Shown here one piece after another: positions 7,952 through 16,691 of a stretch of DNA of 51,575 nt. Within the stretch, counting starts at the first letter, position 1. Each line of letters starts with the position of its first letter. Source of the DNA: JAAZCI01 sp046462535 (lineage in GTDB: Bacteria; Pseudomonadota; Gammaproteobacteria; Cardiobacteriales; Wohlfahrtiimonadaceae); contig JBKGVF010000019.1 in assembly GCA_046462535.1 (NCBI GenBank), positions 1 to 51,575 of the forward strand. Direction: 5' to 3'. The notes under the pieces are model-generated. The model saw nothing but the letters and a program-made list of their open reading frames with translations. It searched no databases and was not told the origin of the DNA. A program made the translations under genes and the position numbers.

Positions 7952-8731
7952 TTATCCAAAAAGTATGGCTGTAAGGATAAAGTCAGCAACCAGAACAATT
8001 AATGATGCTTTAACAACCGTGCTTGTTGTGGAACGCGCAATTCCATCTGCGGTTGGACGCCCAAGGAACCCCTCTCTGAGAGCGATAAGATTTGTTATCA
8101 CCCCAAAGACTAAGCACTTAATGATGATCCCCTGAAAGATATCGCCATAGAGATCAACGGCAGACTTCATTTGAGACCAGTAAGCACCACTATCTACCCC
8201 TAAAGAGACTGTCGCCACAAGATAGCCCCCTATTATACCAATGGCACTAAATAAAACACCTAATATCGGCACCGCTAAGACCCCAGCAAAAAAGCGAGGT
8301 GTTAAGATATATTGCACAGGATTAATGGCCATCAGCTCGTAGCTTGCCCACTGCTCTGTCGCCCGCATAAGGCCAATCTCCGCCGTTAATGAGGAGCTTG
8401 CCCCACCCGTGTAGAGCAATCCAGTTAAGACAGGCCCCAATTCACGAAATAGAGCAAGAGCAACCAATGTTCCTACCGATGCCTCTGCTCCAAAGGTGCG
8501 CATATTAACATAAGCCTGAAAGCAGAGAACCATCCCTACAAAGAGTCCGGCTAAGAGAATAATTGGCAGAGAGCGCACCCCTAATTGATAGAGCTGTCGA
8601 AAAAAGAGACTTGGACGTCGAAAAAGATAGCCAACATTAATAAGGAGCTGAAAGAAGAGAACCCCCGCCTCACCTATACTACCGATAATGGAGATCGTCT
8701 TCTGCCCTAACTGTTCTAATTGTTTAATCAA
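7952..8731 (-). CDS. mlaE: MlaE-family lipid ABC transporter permease
   Basis: A 259-residue integral membrane protein of the MlaE/YrbE family, the permease of the system that moves phospholipids between inner and outer membrane to keep outer-membrane asymmetry. It shows the conserved LTAEIGLMRATEQ coupling region, ALFRELGPVLTGLLYTGG and a C-terminal VADFILTAILFG helix. It overlaps mlaF by 4 bases (ATGA), a translational coupling. The MlaD, MlaC and MlaB genes that normally follow are absent here: dnaA comes next, so the rest of the system must be encoded elsewhere. Confidence 0.94.
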   Translation of the reverse strand: MIKQLEQLGQKTISIIGSIGEAGVLFFQLLINVGYLFRRPSLFFRQLYQLGVRSLPIILLAGLFVGMVLCFQAYVNMRTFGAEASVGTLVALALFRELGPVLTGLLYTGGASSSLTAEIGLMRATEQWASYELMAINPVQYILTPRFFAGVLAVPILGVLFSAIGIIGGYLVATVSLGVDSGAYWSQMKSAVDLYGDIFQGIIIKCLVFGVITNLIALREGFLGRPTADGIARSTTSTVVKASLIVLVADFILTAILFG

Positions 8732-9513
8732 AATAGATCATCCTCTAATGCTTTGGTTGGGAGATGGAAAGGAACTGGGCCATCGGAGTGCCCCTCAATA
8801 AATTGCACAACCCGCGGATCGCGACTGGCTAAGATCTCTTCAGGTGTCCCTTCAGCAATAATCTTCCCCTCTGAGAGAATGCAGACATAATCTGCAATGC
8901 TAAGCACCTTCATCACATCGTGAGAGACAACAATACTGGTAATCCCTAACGCATCATTTAACGCCTTGATAAGATTAACCAATACCCCCATGGAGATTGG
9001 GTCCTGCCCTGCGAACGGCTCATCATAGAGCAGAAGATCCGGATCGAGTGCAATGGCCCGTGCTAATGCTGCCCGCCGCGCCTGCCCCCCCGATAGTTGG
9101 TTAGGCGTGTAATCGGCTAATGCCCGTAACCCTACCGCTTCGAGCTTCAATAGTACCATGTTTCGAATCAGCTCTTCGCTAAGCTCTGTATGCTCACGCA
9201 ACGGGAAGGCGATATTATCATAGACCGTCATATCGGTAAAGAGTGCCCCCGACTGGAAGAGAACCCCCATCTTAGTGCGCAGAGCGTAGAGCTCTTTCGT
9301 ACTGATGGTGGCAAGATCCTGCCCCATTAGCTCTACCCGCCCCCCTCTTAAAGGAAGCTGCCCACTCATCACCTTCAGTAGCGTGGTCTTTCCCGTTCCT
9401 GAAGGCCCCATCACAGCGGTAATCTTCCCCTTAGGTACCGCCAATGAGAGCTCATCGAAGATAACCCGTGAGCCAAATGCTAAGGTAATCTTATCTAGTT
9501 TTACAATAGGCAT
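8728..9513 (-). CDS. mlaF: MlaF-family lipid ABC transporter ATPase
   Basis: A 261-residue ABC ATPase that powers MlaE. It begins MPIVKLDKITLAFGSRVIF, followed by KGKITAVMGPSGTGKTTLL with Walker A, a Q-loop FQSGALFTDMTVYDN, the ABC signature LSGGQARRAALARA, Walker B LLLYDEPFAGQDP and the switch VSHD. The chosen ATG at 9513 has a very strong ribosome-binding site (GGAGG, five bases upstream); an upstream in-frame start at 9546 would add eleven non-conserved residues. It is the first gene of the mlaFE pair, 45 bases after the FimL-like gene stop. Confidence 0.95.
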   Translation of the reverse strand: MPIVKLDKITLAFGSRVIFDELSLAVPKGKITAVMGPSGTGKTTLLKVMSGQLPLRGGRVELMGQDLATISTKELYALRTKMGVLFQSGALFTDMTVYDNIAFPLREHTELSEELIRNMVLLKLEAVGLRALADYTPNQLSGGQARRAALARAIALDPDLLLYDEPFAGQDPISMGVLVNLIKALNDALGITSIVVSHDVMKVLSIADYVCILSEGKIIAEGTPEEILASRDPRVVQFIEGHSDGPVPFHLPTKALEDDLF

Positions 9514-9558
9514 CACCCCTCCTTCCTTCTCATAGCCACCGATCAAAGAGTGGCTATC

Positions 9559-11439
9559 CTAGCCGATCTGCGCAATAAACGCATTAATTTCAGCAAAACT
9601 CTCATCAAACTCCTTCTTAACCACAGTCGGGTTGAGGGGGTAGCTCTTACTCACTGTTAACAACACCCGCTCAAGATAGCTTAGACGTGTATGTAACATA
9701 TCCAACCCTAGTAGCTGCACATTTGCCTTTAATGTATGGGCTACTCGTGCAAGCTCCTGCTGCTCCTTCTCTGTCGTCTGCTCTAAAATTTCACGATACT
9801 CTTGATAGATCTCCTCAAGCTCCTCGACCTCTTCTACCAATACCTCAAGAACTGGGCGGCTAATGGTGAGCCCTGCAATAGGTTGATCCTCATCCTCTTC
9901 TCCCCCCTTGCTGCTTGTTGTCTCAACCGGTGCTCCCTCCTCCTCTACAATAGGATCACCCCACTTTTCTGGCGCTACTGCCACCCCCTGCAGAAGGGTG
10001 AGAGCCTCCTCAACTAATCCAAAGGCAACAGGATCACCTGAGGCACGACGAGAGGCTACATAGCCAAGGGATAGAATAAGATTCTCCACCTCCTCTTCAC
10101 TAAAGGGGGCAAGGCCACCACCATCGACCACAAGAAGTTGGTAAGCCTTAAGAAAGAGTAGATGATTATTACCACTTAAATGATCCACCCTTAAGAGTGC
10201 TCCTAACGCCTCGTCAAGGGCATCACTTGCTAACTCTTTCCGAGTCTCATTGAGCTTCTCATACTCCTCAACTAAGATGGCGGCCAATGAGCGGCGAGAA
10301 CGGATTAATGCCCAGCGCTTAATCTCTTCATCACTTTGGGGAATCTCACCATCATGAACATTCCATAGCTCATTAAGATTCTCCTCTAAGATCCAGACTC
10401 GATTCACCGTACGATTGAAAGCCTCCTGCTCTAGCGCCCCTTCAGTGCGATAGCGCTGAAAATCCGCTACAATTCGCTCTGCCAGCTGACTTAAGTTGGG
10501 AAGATCCATAATGGTTAAGATGGTCTCAAGCTCAGCTAAAAACTGCTCAGAATCCTCAAGTCGATCGAGCTGGGTGGGGTCAAGATGGAGCCGCTCTATA
10601 TTCTCATGGAGCTCAATTAACTTATCACGAATGGCTCCTACAAAGCGGGAGTAGACTCCAGCACTGATATAGACCTCACGCCCATGGTTTTGATGTTTAG
10701 CCAGCCAACGCTCCCCCTCAAGGGTCATCTCTAATGCTTGCACAAGCTCAGGGAGTAACCCCTTCTCGGGGCTTTGGTAACGAAGATGGGCCGCTAACCG
10801 GTGATCCATCAACGCAAAGATTTGGTGGGTTAAGATCTCAATCTCCGCTCCATCATCACTCTGTAGCTTACTCGCTAACCGCTCTGCATAGAACTGTACC
10901 CCCCGCCACTGATGGTGATAGGGGAGTGGCAACTCCTGAATCAGATCATTAATTATGGCGCTAATTCGCTCAAGGGCAGGAAGAATCCCCTCCCCCCGAA
11001 TCAGGGCTAAAAGTTGCCGCTGATAGAACATCCGTAATAACTTTAGGGCGCCATGATCGAGATTATCATCACTCTTTGCCTGCTCAAGCTGCTCTTCAAG
11101 TTGATTGAAGAGCCCTTCAAAAAACTGATCATTCGCGGCAATGCCCAACTCCCGAGTCTCCACAAACTGCTCAAGAAGCAGCGTCAAACGGAGTAACATC
11201 CCAGCTTCAGCGCCACTATCAAGCTTAACTAAGCCCTTTGCTGCCTCCTTAGCATAAGTAAGCAGCGCATAGCAGCGTGGGAATCTCTCTTGAGTAAAGA
11301 GCTGCTGTAGATCGACTAAATGGGCAATAATCGCCCCCCGCTCTACCGTTAAATCTTCAGAATTTTCCAGTAACTGCTCTAAAGCCACTCTTAGTTGAAT
11401 GGTGCTCTCTTCTATGGAGCTGATTGATATCGTTGTCAT
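9559..11439 (-). CDS. FimL/ChpA-N-like Hpt-domain protein of a reduced Pil-Chp system
   Basis: A 626-residue, mostly helical acidic protein. The last 90 residues form an Hpt-like four-helix domain with ARVAHTLKANVQLLG and a candidate phospho-His at residue 568; the usual HxLKG glycine is alanine. The long N-terminal part resembles the non-catalytic N-terminal half of ChpA/PilL and the stand-alone FimL protein that supports type IV pilus signalling in Pseudomonas. No CheA dimerisation, ATPase or CheW domain is present. The ATG at 11439 lies 4 bases after the pilJ-like stop; a TTG at 11484 would overlap pilJ. Assignment rests on the Hpt motif and on gene order (PilG, PilJ, this protein). Confidence 0.7.
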   Translation of the reverse strand: MTTISISSIEESTIQLRVALEQLLENSEDLTVERGAIIAHLVDLQQLFTQERFPRCYALLTYAKEAAKGLVKLDSGAEAGMLLRLTLLLEQFVETRELGIAANDQFFEGLFNQLEEQLEQAKSDDNLDHGALKLLRMFYQRQLLALIRGEGILPALERISAIINDLIQELPLPYHHQWRGVQFYAERLASKLQSDDGAEIEILTHQIFALMDHRLAAHLRYQSPEKGLLPELVQALEMTLEGERWLAKHQNHGREVYISAGVYSRFVGAIRDKLIELHENIERLHLDPTQLDRLEDSEQFLAELETILTIMDLPNLSQLAERIVADFQRYRTEGALEQEAFNRTVNRVWILEENLNELWNVHDGEIPQSDEEIKRWALIRSRRSLAAILVEEYEKLNETRKELASDALDEALGALLRVDHLSGNNHLLFLKAYQLLVVDGGGLAPFSEEEVENLILSLGYVASRRASGDPVAFGLVEEALTLLQGVAVAPEKWGDPIVEEEGAPVETTSSKGGEEDEDQPIAGLTISRPVLEVLVEEVEELEEIYQEYREILEQTTEKEQQELARVAHTLKANVQLLGLDMLHTRLSYLERVLLTVSKSYPLNPTVVKKEFDESFAEINAFIAQIG

Positions 11440-11443
11440 TCCT

Positions 11444-13210
11444 TTAACTCTCTTCTTCTCTTCTTCTCTCTTTAGACGTCTCAAACTGTACCTCAGTTAA
11501 ATCGAATGTTAACTCTTGATAACGCCTCTCATCGGTTGGCATAGTGAAGATTGCCATCGCGCCCGAAAGCTCCTCTATCAGCTCCTCGATCCGCTGTAGA
11601 TGGGCGCTCGCTGCACCGAGCTCGGTAAAGTTACGCTCGACATCCACAATAAGTCGCTCAAAGGCCTTCTCTAACTGTAGATAGTGCTCAATCGCATGAC
11701 TTGAGTATTGCGACACCTGATCTAAGACGCCACGCATCTCCTCAAGTTCCTGATCTAAGAGGGGATCCCTCTCCTCTAAAAATTGGCGCCGGTAATTATG
11801 GAAGCCCTGCTCTTTAAGGAAGGTGAGTAGCACCCCCTTTACCTCATCCATCTTCCGCCCTAATGCCTCTAAGCTAGTGGCCGCACTTTGGCGATGCTCC
11901 ACCATCAAAAGGCGCTCAGTCTGAAGGGTTAAAACCCCCTCCTCTAACTCTGAGAGCTCGGTAACAATTGCAGCACGGGCACTATCGACCTTCTCGATAA
12001 CAGCACGGATCTTCTCAAGAGCAACATTCACACTATCGGCAATAATCCCAGTTGAATCATCGGTTACCGTAAGCTCCATCGAAAGATCACCGGCGGCAAC
12101 AAACTCCATCTGATCGATCAATTTTAAAATGGCTGCCTCATGATACTCATTCTCCTCACGCTCCTCACGCATCGTGACACTAAGATGGGTGATTTTACGA
12201 CTTAAGAGGTAGTGAATCAGCAACATTAATCCTGCACAGAGTAGGAGTAGGATAATAAGAATCACATTAGAGAGCCCCACCTTCTCCACACTCTCCCGAT
12301 CTGCTTGATAGCGCTCAACCAGCAGGGCACGTAAGACCTCATCGAGCTGCTGCTTCTCGCTACTTAACTTCGAGAGATCCCCCTGAAGTTGTAATATATT
12401 TGGAACATTTAAGATCAGTGCGGTCAGATCGGCACTAATATCCTTAAAGACAAATTCAATCTCATTGAGAGCCTCCTCCTCTAAAGAGCCCCGCATACTC
12501 TGCACTCCGCGAATCGGCACCCCCTCATAGAGATTAAAGATCCCCTCATCGAGGCGACCTAAGGACTCTGTTAACTCCGCTAGCGCCTCCGGCTTAGCAC
12601 TAAAGTTGAGTGAGATTAAGCGATCGAGCCCATTTTGAATCTGATAGAGCTCCTTAACCAACCCCTCCGCCTCTCGAATCGTCTCAATACTGAAGTTGCG
12701 CTTCTCCCCTAAATCGGTGGCAAAGGTACTTAAGAGCTCACCAAACAGGGTGATTCGTCCCGAGAGCCCCCGCTCAAACTCAGGAATCTGATGTACTAAT
12801 GACTCATCGGGAAGATTCTCCTGCAGCTGCTGGATATAGCGATTTGATTGCTCAACAAAGGGATGATACTCCTCACCTAAGGCTGCTAACGCCGCCAACT
12901 CCTCCTCGATTGCACCACTTAGAGTGATAATCGGCTCATGGGCAAAATTTTTCTGCGCCTGTGGAGTAGAGAGGGCGGTTAATATCTCTAACTGCTCAAA
13001 GCTTCGGTGGAGTTCACTTAGCTGCTCAATCTCAGGGGTCCCTTGGTGACGAGGTAATCGCCACTGATAGATTAAGGCAGCCACAATAATGAGGATCATC
13101 ATGATCGAGAGATACCACAATAGACGGTTAATCCCCCGCTCTTTCGGCAGATTAACCGATATTATCTCCACCCGCTCTTGTGATCCAGTGCTGGTTAATA
13201 ACTCGTTCAA
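11444..13210 (-). CDS. pilJ: PilJ-like type IV pilus chemoreceptor lacking the signalling tip
   Basis: A 588-residue protein with a first membrane helix at about 29-49, a periplasmic helical domain of about 260 residues, and a second membrane helix at about 312-336. A HAMP-like region follows (AAGDLSMELTVTDDSTGIIADSVN, about 372-395), whose wording matches PilJ closely. The remaining 190 residues are helical, but the conserved methyl-accepting tip that binds CheA and CheW (the EQTNLLALNAAIEAARAGE-type hairpin) is not there. It lies between the PilG-like receiver and the Hpt protein, the order expected of a Pil-Chp cluster. Without the tip it cannot couple to a kinase in the usual way. Confidence 0.8.
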   Translation of the reverse strand: MNELLTSTGSQERVEIISVNLPKERGINRLLWYLSIMMILIIVAALIYQWRLPRHQGTPEIEQLSELHRSFEQLEILTALSTPQAQKNFAHEPIITLSGAIEEELAALAALGEEYHPFVEQSNRYIQQLQENLPDESLVHQIPEFERGLSGRITLFGELLSTFATDLGEKRNFSIETIREAEGLVKELYQIQNGLDRLISLNFSAKPEALAELTESLGRLDEGIFNLYEGVPIRGVQSMRGSLEEEALNEIEFVFKDISADLTALILNVPNILQLQGDLSKLSSEKQQLDEVLRALLVERYQADRESVEKVGLSNVILIILLLLCAGLMLLIHYLLSRKITHLSVTMREEREENEYHEAAILKLIDQMEFVAAGDLSMELTVTDDSTGIIADSVNVALEKIRAVIEKVDSARAAIVTELSELEEGVLTLQTERLLMVEHRQSAATSLEALGRKMDEVKGVLLTFLKEQGFHNYRRQFLEERDPLLDQELEEMRGVLDQVSQYSSHAIEHYLQLEKAFERLIVDVERNFTELGAASAHLQRIEELIEELSGAMAIFTMPTDERRYQELTFDLTEVQFETSKERRREEES

Positions 13211-13279
13211 AATACTCTTTCTCTTCTCTCTGATAGGTTTAGGTTAATCGAGCGCTCATTTAGATCGTGGATGCTGAGT

Positions 13280-13654
13280 CTAAATATTCTCTACAATGGC
13301 ATTCACAATCTGATCTCGCGTAAAGGGCTTAGTGATAAAATCATCACAGCCTGCAAGATCTCCACGCGCCTTATCGAAGGCTCCATCACGACTCGTTAAC
13401 ATAATAATGGGAATCTGGGCAATATCGCTGGAGGAGGATTTAATAATTTGGCAGGTATCATACCCATCGAGCCGCTCCATCATGACATCCATAAAGATCA
13501 CATCGGGCTTAATCTTCTCCACAGCAACAAGGGCCTCATAGCCATCGGAGACCCCGACAACGTTGTAATTCTCCCGCTTAAGAATCAATTCTCCAGTACG
13601 ACGTACTGTACTACTATCGTCTACAATCATTACTGTTAGTCTCTTCTCAGCCAT
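13280..13654 (-). CDS. pilG: PilG-like single-domain response regulator
   Basis: A 124-residue CheY-type receiver. Acidic pocket Asp12-Asp13 in MIVDDSS, phospho-accepting Asp56 in VIFMDVMM, then IIMLTSRDG and the conserved lysine in FITKPF. The wording STVRRTGELILKRE and LDGYDTCQIIK and FDKA matches PilG, which in Pseudomonas controls twitching extension through the Chp system. The ATG at 13654 follows AGGAG seven bases upstream; a start at 13702 would add 16 unrelated residues. No dedicated kinase is encoded nearby, so the phosphate source is unknown. Confidence 0.87.
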   Translation of the reverse strand: MAEKRLTVMIVDDSSTVRRTGELILKRENYNVVGVSDGYEALVAVEKIKPDVIFMDVMMERLDGYDTCQIIKSSSSDIAQIPIIMLTSRDGAFDKARGDLAGCDDFITKPFTRDQIVNAIVENI

Positions 13655-13742
13655 AAATCTACTCCTATAATGGTTATGCCAAACTATTGAAGGCGATATC
13701 AAAGGTTAATATAAGTAAAGAGCTCCAATTATACGCCAATTC

Positions 13743-14243
13743 TTATCGCTCCGCTCCCCTAAAACAATTATTTATTACACCCATACCACCAATTACCAGA
13801 AAGGCTATAAAGGTCCACATGGGGATCGAGAGCTTTAGAAAAGTCCACTCTATCTCACTACAATCCCCATCGGCAGAGAGGAGATTGCGCACAAAGTCAA
13901 AATCGAGCACCTCAGTAATAGAGAGTGTCGTCTGCTGACAGGCGCCAAAAAGTGGCGCAGGCTGAAGCTGCATCCAGCTATGACGACCTGAGAGATAGAG
14001 CCCTAAAAGAGTTGCCACCCCCACCAAAAGCGCATAGACCCACTGCCCCCAACTGCGAGGATTGTGAACTCCCGCTAATAGTAGAACCCCCCCTAATAGT
14101 AGAAAGGCGATCCGCTGAAGGATACAGTAGGGGCAAGGGGGAAGGAGCAGAGTGCGCTCAAAATAGAGATAGGCAATCAAGAGGGCGGATGCCGATAGAC
14201 CCGCCAATAGTAAATTTAAGGAACGTATCGATAGTGATCTCAT
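13743..14243 (-). CDS. dsbB: Disulfide bond formation protein DsbB
   Basis: DsbB is the inner-membrane enzyme that reoxidises DsbA and passes electrons to quinone. The 166-residue protein has four hydrophobic helices, the first periplasmic pair Cys37-Pro-Tyr-Cys40 in PPCPYCILQR, and the second pair at Cys102 and Cys128 in the second periplasmic loop. CILQRIAF is the usual helix 2 start. DsbA is not in the window. Disulfides made by this pathway are typically needed by minor pilins and exported lipoproteins like those elsewhere in this window. Confidence 0.95.
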   Translation of the reverse strand: MRSLSIRSLNLLLAGLSASALLIAYLYFERTLLLPPCPYCILQRIAFLLLGGVLLLAGVHNPRSWGQWVYALLVGVATLLGLYLSGRHSWMQLQPAPLFGACQQTTLSITEVLDFDFVRNLLSADGDCSEIEWTFLKLSIPMWTFIAFLVIGGMGVINNCFRGAER

Positions 14244-14413
14244 AGTGGCAACTCCTTCTCTTTAGATAGAAACCCTTTCTATAGTAAAGAGTAAGGATAA
14301 CGGATCAGACGCCGTTAATCGACTCTTTTTTGGGCATTTGCAATGGCGGCTTTACCAATAGACTCAATAACCCCCCTCTGCTACTACCCGCTGAGAGTGG
14401 CAGCGATTAAACA

Positions 14414-14452
14414 ATAAAAAAGCCTGCTATTTCAATCAATAGCAGGCTCTTT
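14414..14452 (-). terminator. Terminator after tRNA-Glu
   Basis: On the minus strand an AGCCTGCTAT/ATAGCAGGCT stem with an 8-base loop is followed by TTTTTTATT. It ends the tRNA-Ala/tRNA-Glu transcript. Confidence 0.85.
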
Positions 14453-14458
14453 AATAAG

Positions 14459-14534
14459 TGGCGTCCCTACGGGGATTCGAACCCCGGTTGCCGCCGTGAA
14501 AGGGCGGTGTCCTAGGCCTCTAGACGATAGGGAC
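14459..14534 (-). tRNA. tRNA-Glu (anticodon TTC)
   Basis: A 76-base cloverleaf including encoded CCA. Acceptor GTCCCTA pairs with TAGGGAC, the T-arm carries GGTTCGAATCC, and the anticodon loop contains TTC. It lies in tandem behind tRNA-Ala on the same strand. Confidence 0.97.
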
Positions 14535-14541
14535 ATTAATT

Positions 14542-14617
<76 letters not shown>

Positions 14618-14702
14618 AGACCTAAATCTGAGGCTGTTAATAATATCACTCTATCCTGTTATGTCAAGCGATGAATGATATTAATCACCCAGTCGTCTAC
14701 TT

Positions 14703-15125
14703 TTAATTCACCCGCGCCTTCTCTTTCTGCTCCTCAACCTCTTTACAGTCGATACATAGCTCTGCCGTTGGGCGCGCCTCTAGGCGACGAATACCAATCT
14801 CTATACCGCAGGTGTCACAATATCCATAATCATCTAATCCTAAGCGGCGAAGAGTCTTCTCGATCTTAGCTAATAATTTGCGCTCCCGATCACGGGTTCT
14901 TAGCTCAAGGGAGAATCCCTCCTCTTGAGTTGCACGGTCATTAGGATCGGGAAGATTAAGAGCCTCATCCTGCATATTACTAACAGTACGCTGACTCTCC
15001 TCCATTAAAGCATCACGCCACCCTTCCAAAATCTTACGGAAGTGGGCTTGCTGCTCCTCATTCATATACTCTTCACCCTCTTTTTCAACATAAGGGGTAA
15101 AGCCTTTAAACAGTTGATTTGCCAT
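14703..15125 (-). CDS. dksA: RNA polymerase-binding transcription factor DksA
   Basis: DksA inserts a coiled coil into the RNA polymerase secondary channel and, with ppGpp, tunes rRNA and amino-acid promoters. The 140-residue protein keeps the coiled-coil tip Asp60-x-x-Asp63-Arg-Ala65, the ERKLLAKIEKTL helix, and a four-cysteine zinc finger at Cys103, Cys106, Cys124 and Cys127, so it is the canonical zinc form. The ATG at 15125 has AGGAG seven bases before it; an upstream start at 15164 would add 13 non-conserved residues. A tRNA pair follows on the same strand 85 bases downstream. Confidence 0.97.
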   Translation of the reverse strand: MANQLFKGFTPYVEKEGEEYMNEEQQAHFRKILEGWRDALMEESQRTVSNMQDEALNLPDPNDRATQEEGFSLELRTRDRERKLLAKIEKTLRRLGLDDYGYCDTCGIEIGIRRLEARPTAELCIDCKEVEEQKEKARVN

Positions 15126-15266
15126 ATTTTCTCCTAGTTTGGTAATTGAATAATCACAAATCAATGATTCTCTTCGCTTTTTATTTAAACAGGTTAATAC
15201 TACAACATTTTTTCAAAATCGCTAGCAATATATGAAAGCTTTTTTGTTTTCTAACCATTATAGCCA

Positions 15267-15296
15267 ATAAAAAAAGGGGGATAATTCCCTCCCCCT
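15267..15296 (-). terminator. Terminator downstream of the methyltransferase-HNH genes
   Basis: On the minus strand an AGGGGG...CCCCCT stem with a 10-base loop runs into TTTTTTTATT. It lies about 330 bases after the HNH gene stop and before dksA, so it isolates dksA from the upstream cassette. Confidence 0.75.
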
Positions 15297-15411
15297 GTCA
15301 TCAAATCCACCTGTTATAAGGGAGAGCACTCCACCCCTCAAAATGGATAAAAAAGCCCCACCAATGCCTCTTTGGTGACCTTACCCTAATAGATAATTGG
15401 ATGAAACAACG

Positions 15412-15540
15412 CCCTTTTTACCCCCTTTTCAAAAAAGAGGGATAGGCCTACTCTGATATTACCGACTCTGCCTAAAAAAGAGACAGTGGAATGGGATACA
15501 CTATACATCAATCCTCTTATTCAAGGGGGGATTTAAGGGT
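15412..15540. mobile_element. MITE-like non-coding element with imperfect terminal inverted repeats
   Basis: The left end CCCTTTTTACCCCCTTTTCA resembles the reverse complement of the right end TTCAAGGGGGGATTTAAGGG (15521-15540). The two ends face inward around about 85 bases with no coding potential. This is the layout of a short miniature inverted-repeat element or a REP-type sequence. No target duplication or other copy in the window was identified, so the mobile nature is inferred. Confidence 0.4.
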
Positions 15541-15626
15541 CTGCCGCCATAAAGCACCTTTAAGTGAGGGGTGATTATGCTAAGTAAGGAGTAGATCTTT
15601 GATAAAGTAGCCCCTTTTGTAGGGAA

Positions 15627-16688
15627 CTAGAGTACTCTTGGTGGAACATCAAAGAGATGCTGGAGTGAGCCTAGGGGAATTAGATCCCGCTCGGTTGGGG
15701 TCCAGACTAAAAAGTTGTTGGCTTTCGCATTTTGATATGCCCATTTAGCGATACTATTGGAGCGCTCTTGATTACATAAAAAGCCGGCTTGAGTGAATTC
15801 TGTCTGAATAAATTGATCATGAAGTACATTTCTCTCCAGCCAATTTTCTAAGAACGGTTCTGCTGCAAGATGATTACTCTTTTTACTATTACATGTGCGA
15901 TCTGCCAAGACAAAATTGTGCCCTGTATCGACGCTATAGAGCGACCACGGGATAAAATGATCTACCTCTGCCCCACTTTTTGTTACCCGCTTATTGCAAT
16001 AGAAACAGTGCCCCTTTTGCATCTCTTCTAAAAGTGGCAATAGTTTATTGAGCGCTTGTCTTTCGGTGGCAAACATAAAGTTATAGAGATCATGCTCATT
16101 AGCAAATAGCTCAATATTTTGCCGATTCACTCGCACAAATTCGAGCCACGCTTGTTCACTTAATTGGCGAATAATACCATTAAATTGTCGCAAAATATAA
16201 GCAACACCGGGCTTAAGCGTTATTGTCATACCGGTGCTACTCCATTGATATAAAAACTCTAAACTGGTGCCCCCTACATTTTGTAGATATTGTGCTGGAT
16301 AACGCTTAATCATCTGTGCCACCTTTCCTACAACGCTGCGCCAATCTTGTGACGCTCTTGCTCGAGCGAGGGTGCCGTGAGCCATCTGCAGGCTCTGTAC
16401 ATGATTAATGACCGCAGCTTGAGGTCCATTATTTTGGTGCAGAATCACCGGCTCCCCACTCTCCTCAGAATAGGGTAATGCTTGCTGCCAATAGAGAAAT
16501 AGAAATTGCTCGGCTAACTCCCGATAATGAATTTCGAGACTCTCTCGCCCGATAACTTGGCTCTCAATCGCAATGTTTACTAGGCTTATTAATAGAGCGA
16601 ATTTATAGGTAGAGGTGAATGAGCCTGAGTTAATAATTAATTGAATATTTTTAAGAAACTCTATCTGCTCTTCTGCACTTGGTCTCAT
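15627..16688 (-). CDS. HNH endonuclease-domain protein
   Basis: A 353-residue protein with a C-terminal HNH nuclease domain: zinc-type Cys228-x2-Cys231 in HCFYCNKR, the catalytic Asp243-His244 in EVDHFIPWSLY, Asn258 in GHNFVLA, and the second Cys with Asn and Lys in RTCNSKKSNH (264-273). The N-terminal 220 residues are helical, with no recognised domain, and may be a target-recognition or regulatory part. It starts three bases after the stop of the SAM methyltransferase gene, so the two are translationally coupled. Pairing suggests a modification/nuclease or defence function, but this is inference; a restriction role is unproven. Confidence 0.8.
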   Translation of the reverse strand: MRPSAEEQIEFLKNIQLIINSGSFTSTYKFALLISLVNIAIESQVIGRESLEIHYRELAEQFLFLYWQQALPYSEESGEPVILHQNNGPQAAVINHVQSLQMAHGTLARARASQDWRSVVGKVAQMIKRYPAQYLQNVGGTSLEFLYQWSSTGMTITLKPGVAYILRQFNGIIRQLSEQAWLEFVRVNRQNIELFANEHDLYNFMFATERQALNKLLPLLEEMQKGHCFYCNKRVTKSGAEVDHFIPWSLYSVDTGHNFVLADRTCNSKKSNHLAAEPFLENWLERNVLHDQFIQTEFTQAGFLCNQERSNSIAKWAYQNAKANNFLVWTPTERDLIPLGSLQHLFDVPPRVL

Positions 16689-16691
16689 TCC

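Larger units (their letters stand above)
15126..15626. other. Intergenic region dksA to HNH gene, no gene seen
   Basis: About 500 bases without a convincing reading frame on either strand. It holds the dksA upstream region, a minus-strand terminator at 15267-15296 and a MITE-like inverted-repeat element at about 15412-15540. The rest is unassigned. Confidence 0.6.

Noticed and set aside
7952..7960. TTATCCAAA as a DnaA box at the dnaA promoter
   Set aside because: One mismatch at a key position, and it overlaps the mlaE stop codon and final codons; no other box nearby.
10734..10952. 72-residue open frame on the plus strand inside the Hpt protein gene
   Set aside because: Antisense shadow of a well-supported gene; no ribosome-binding site or recognisable protein.
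13925..14245. 106-residue plus-strand frame across dsbB
   Set aside because: Overlaps dsbB, whose four essential cysteines are all conserved; no sign of a second protein.
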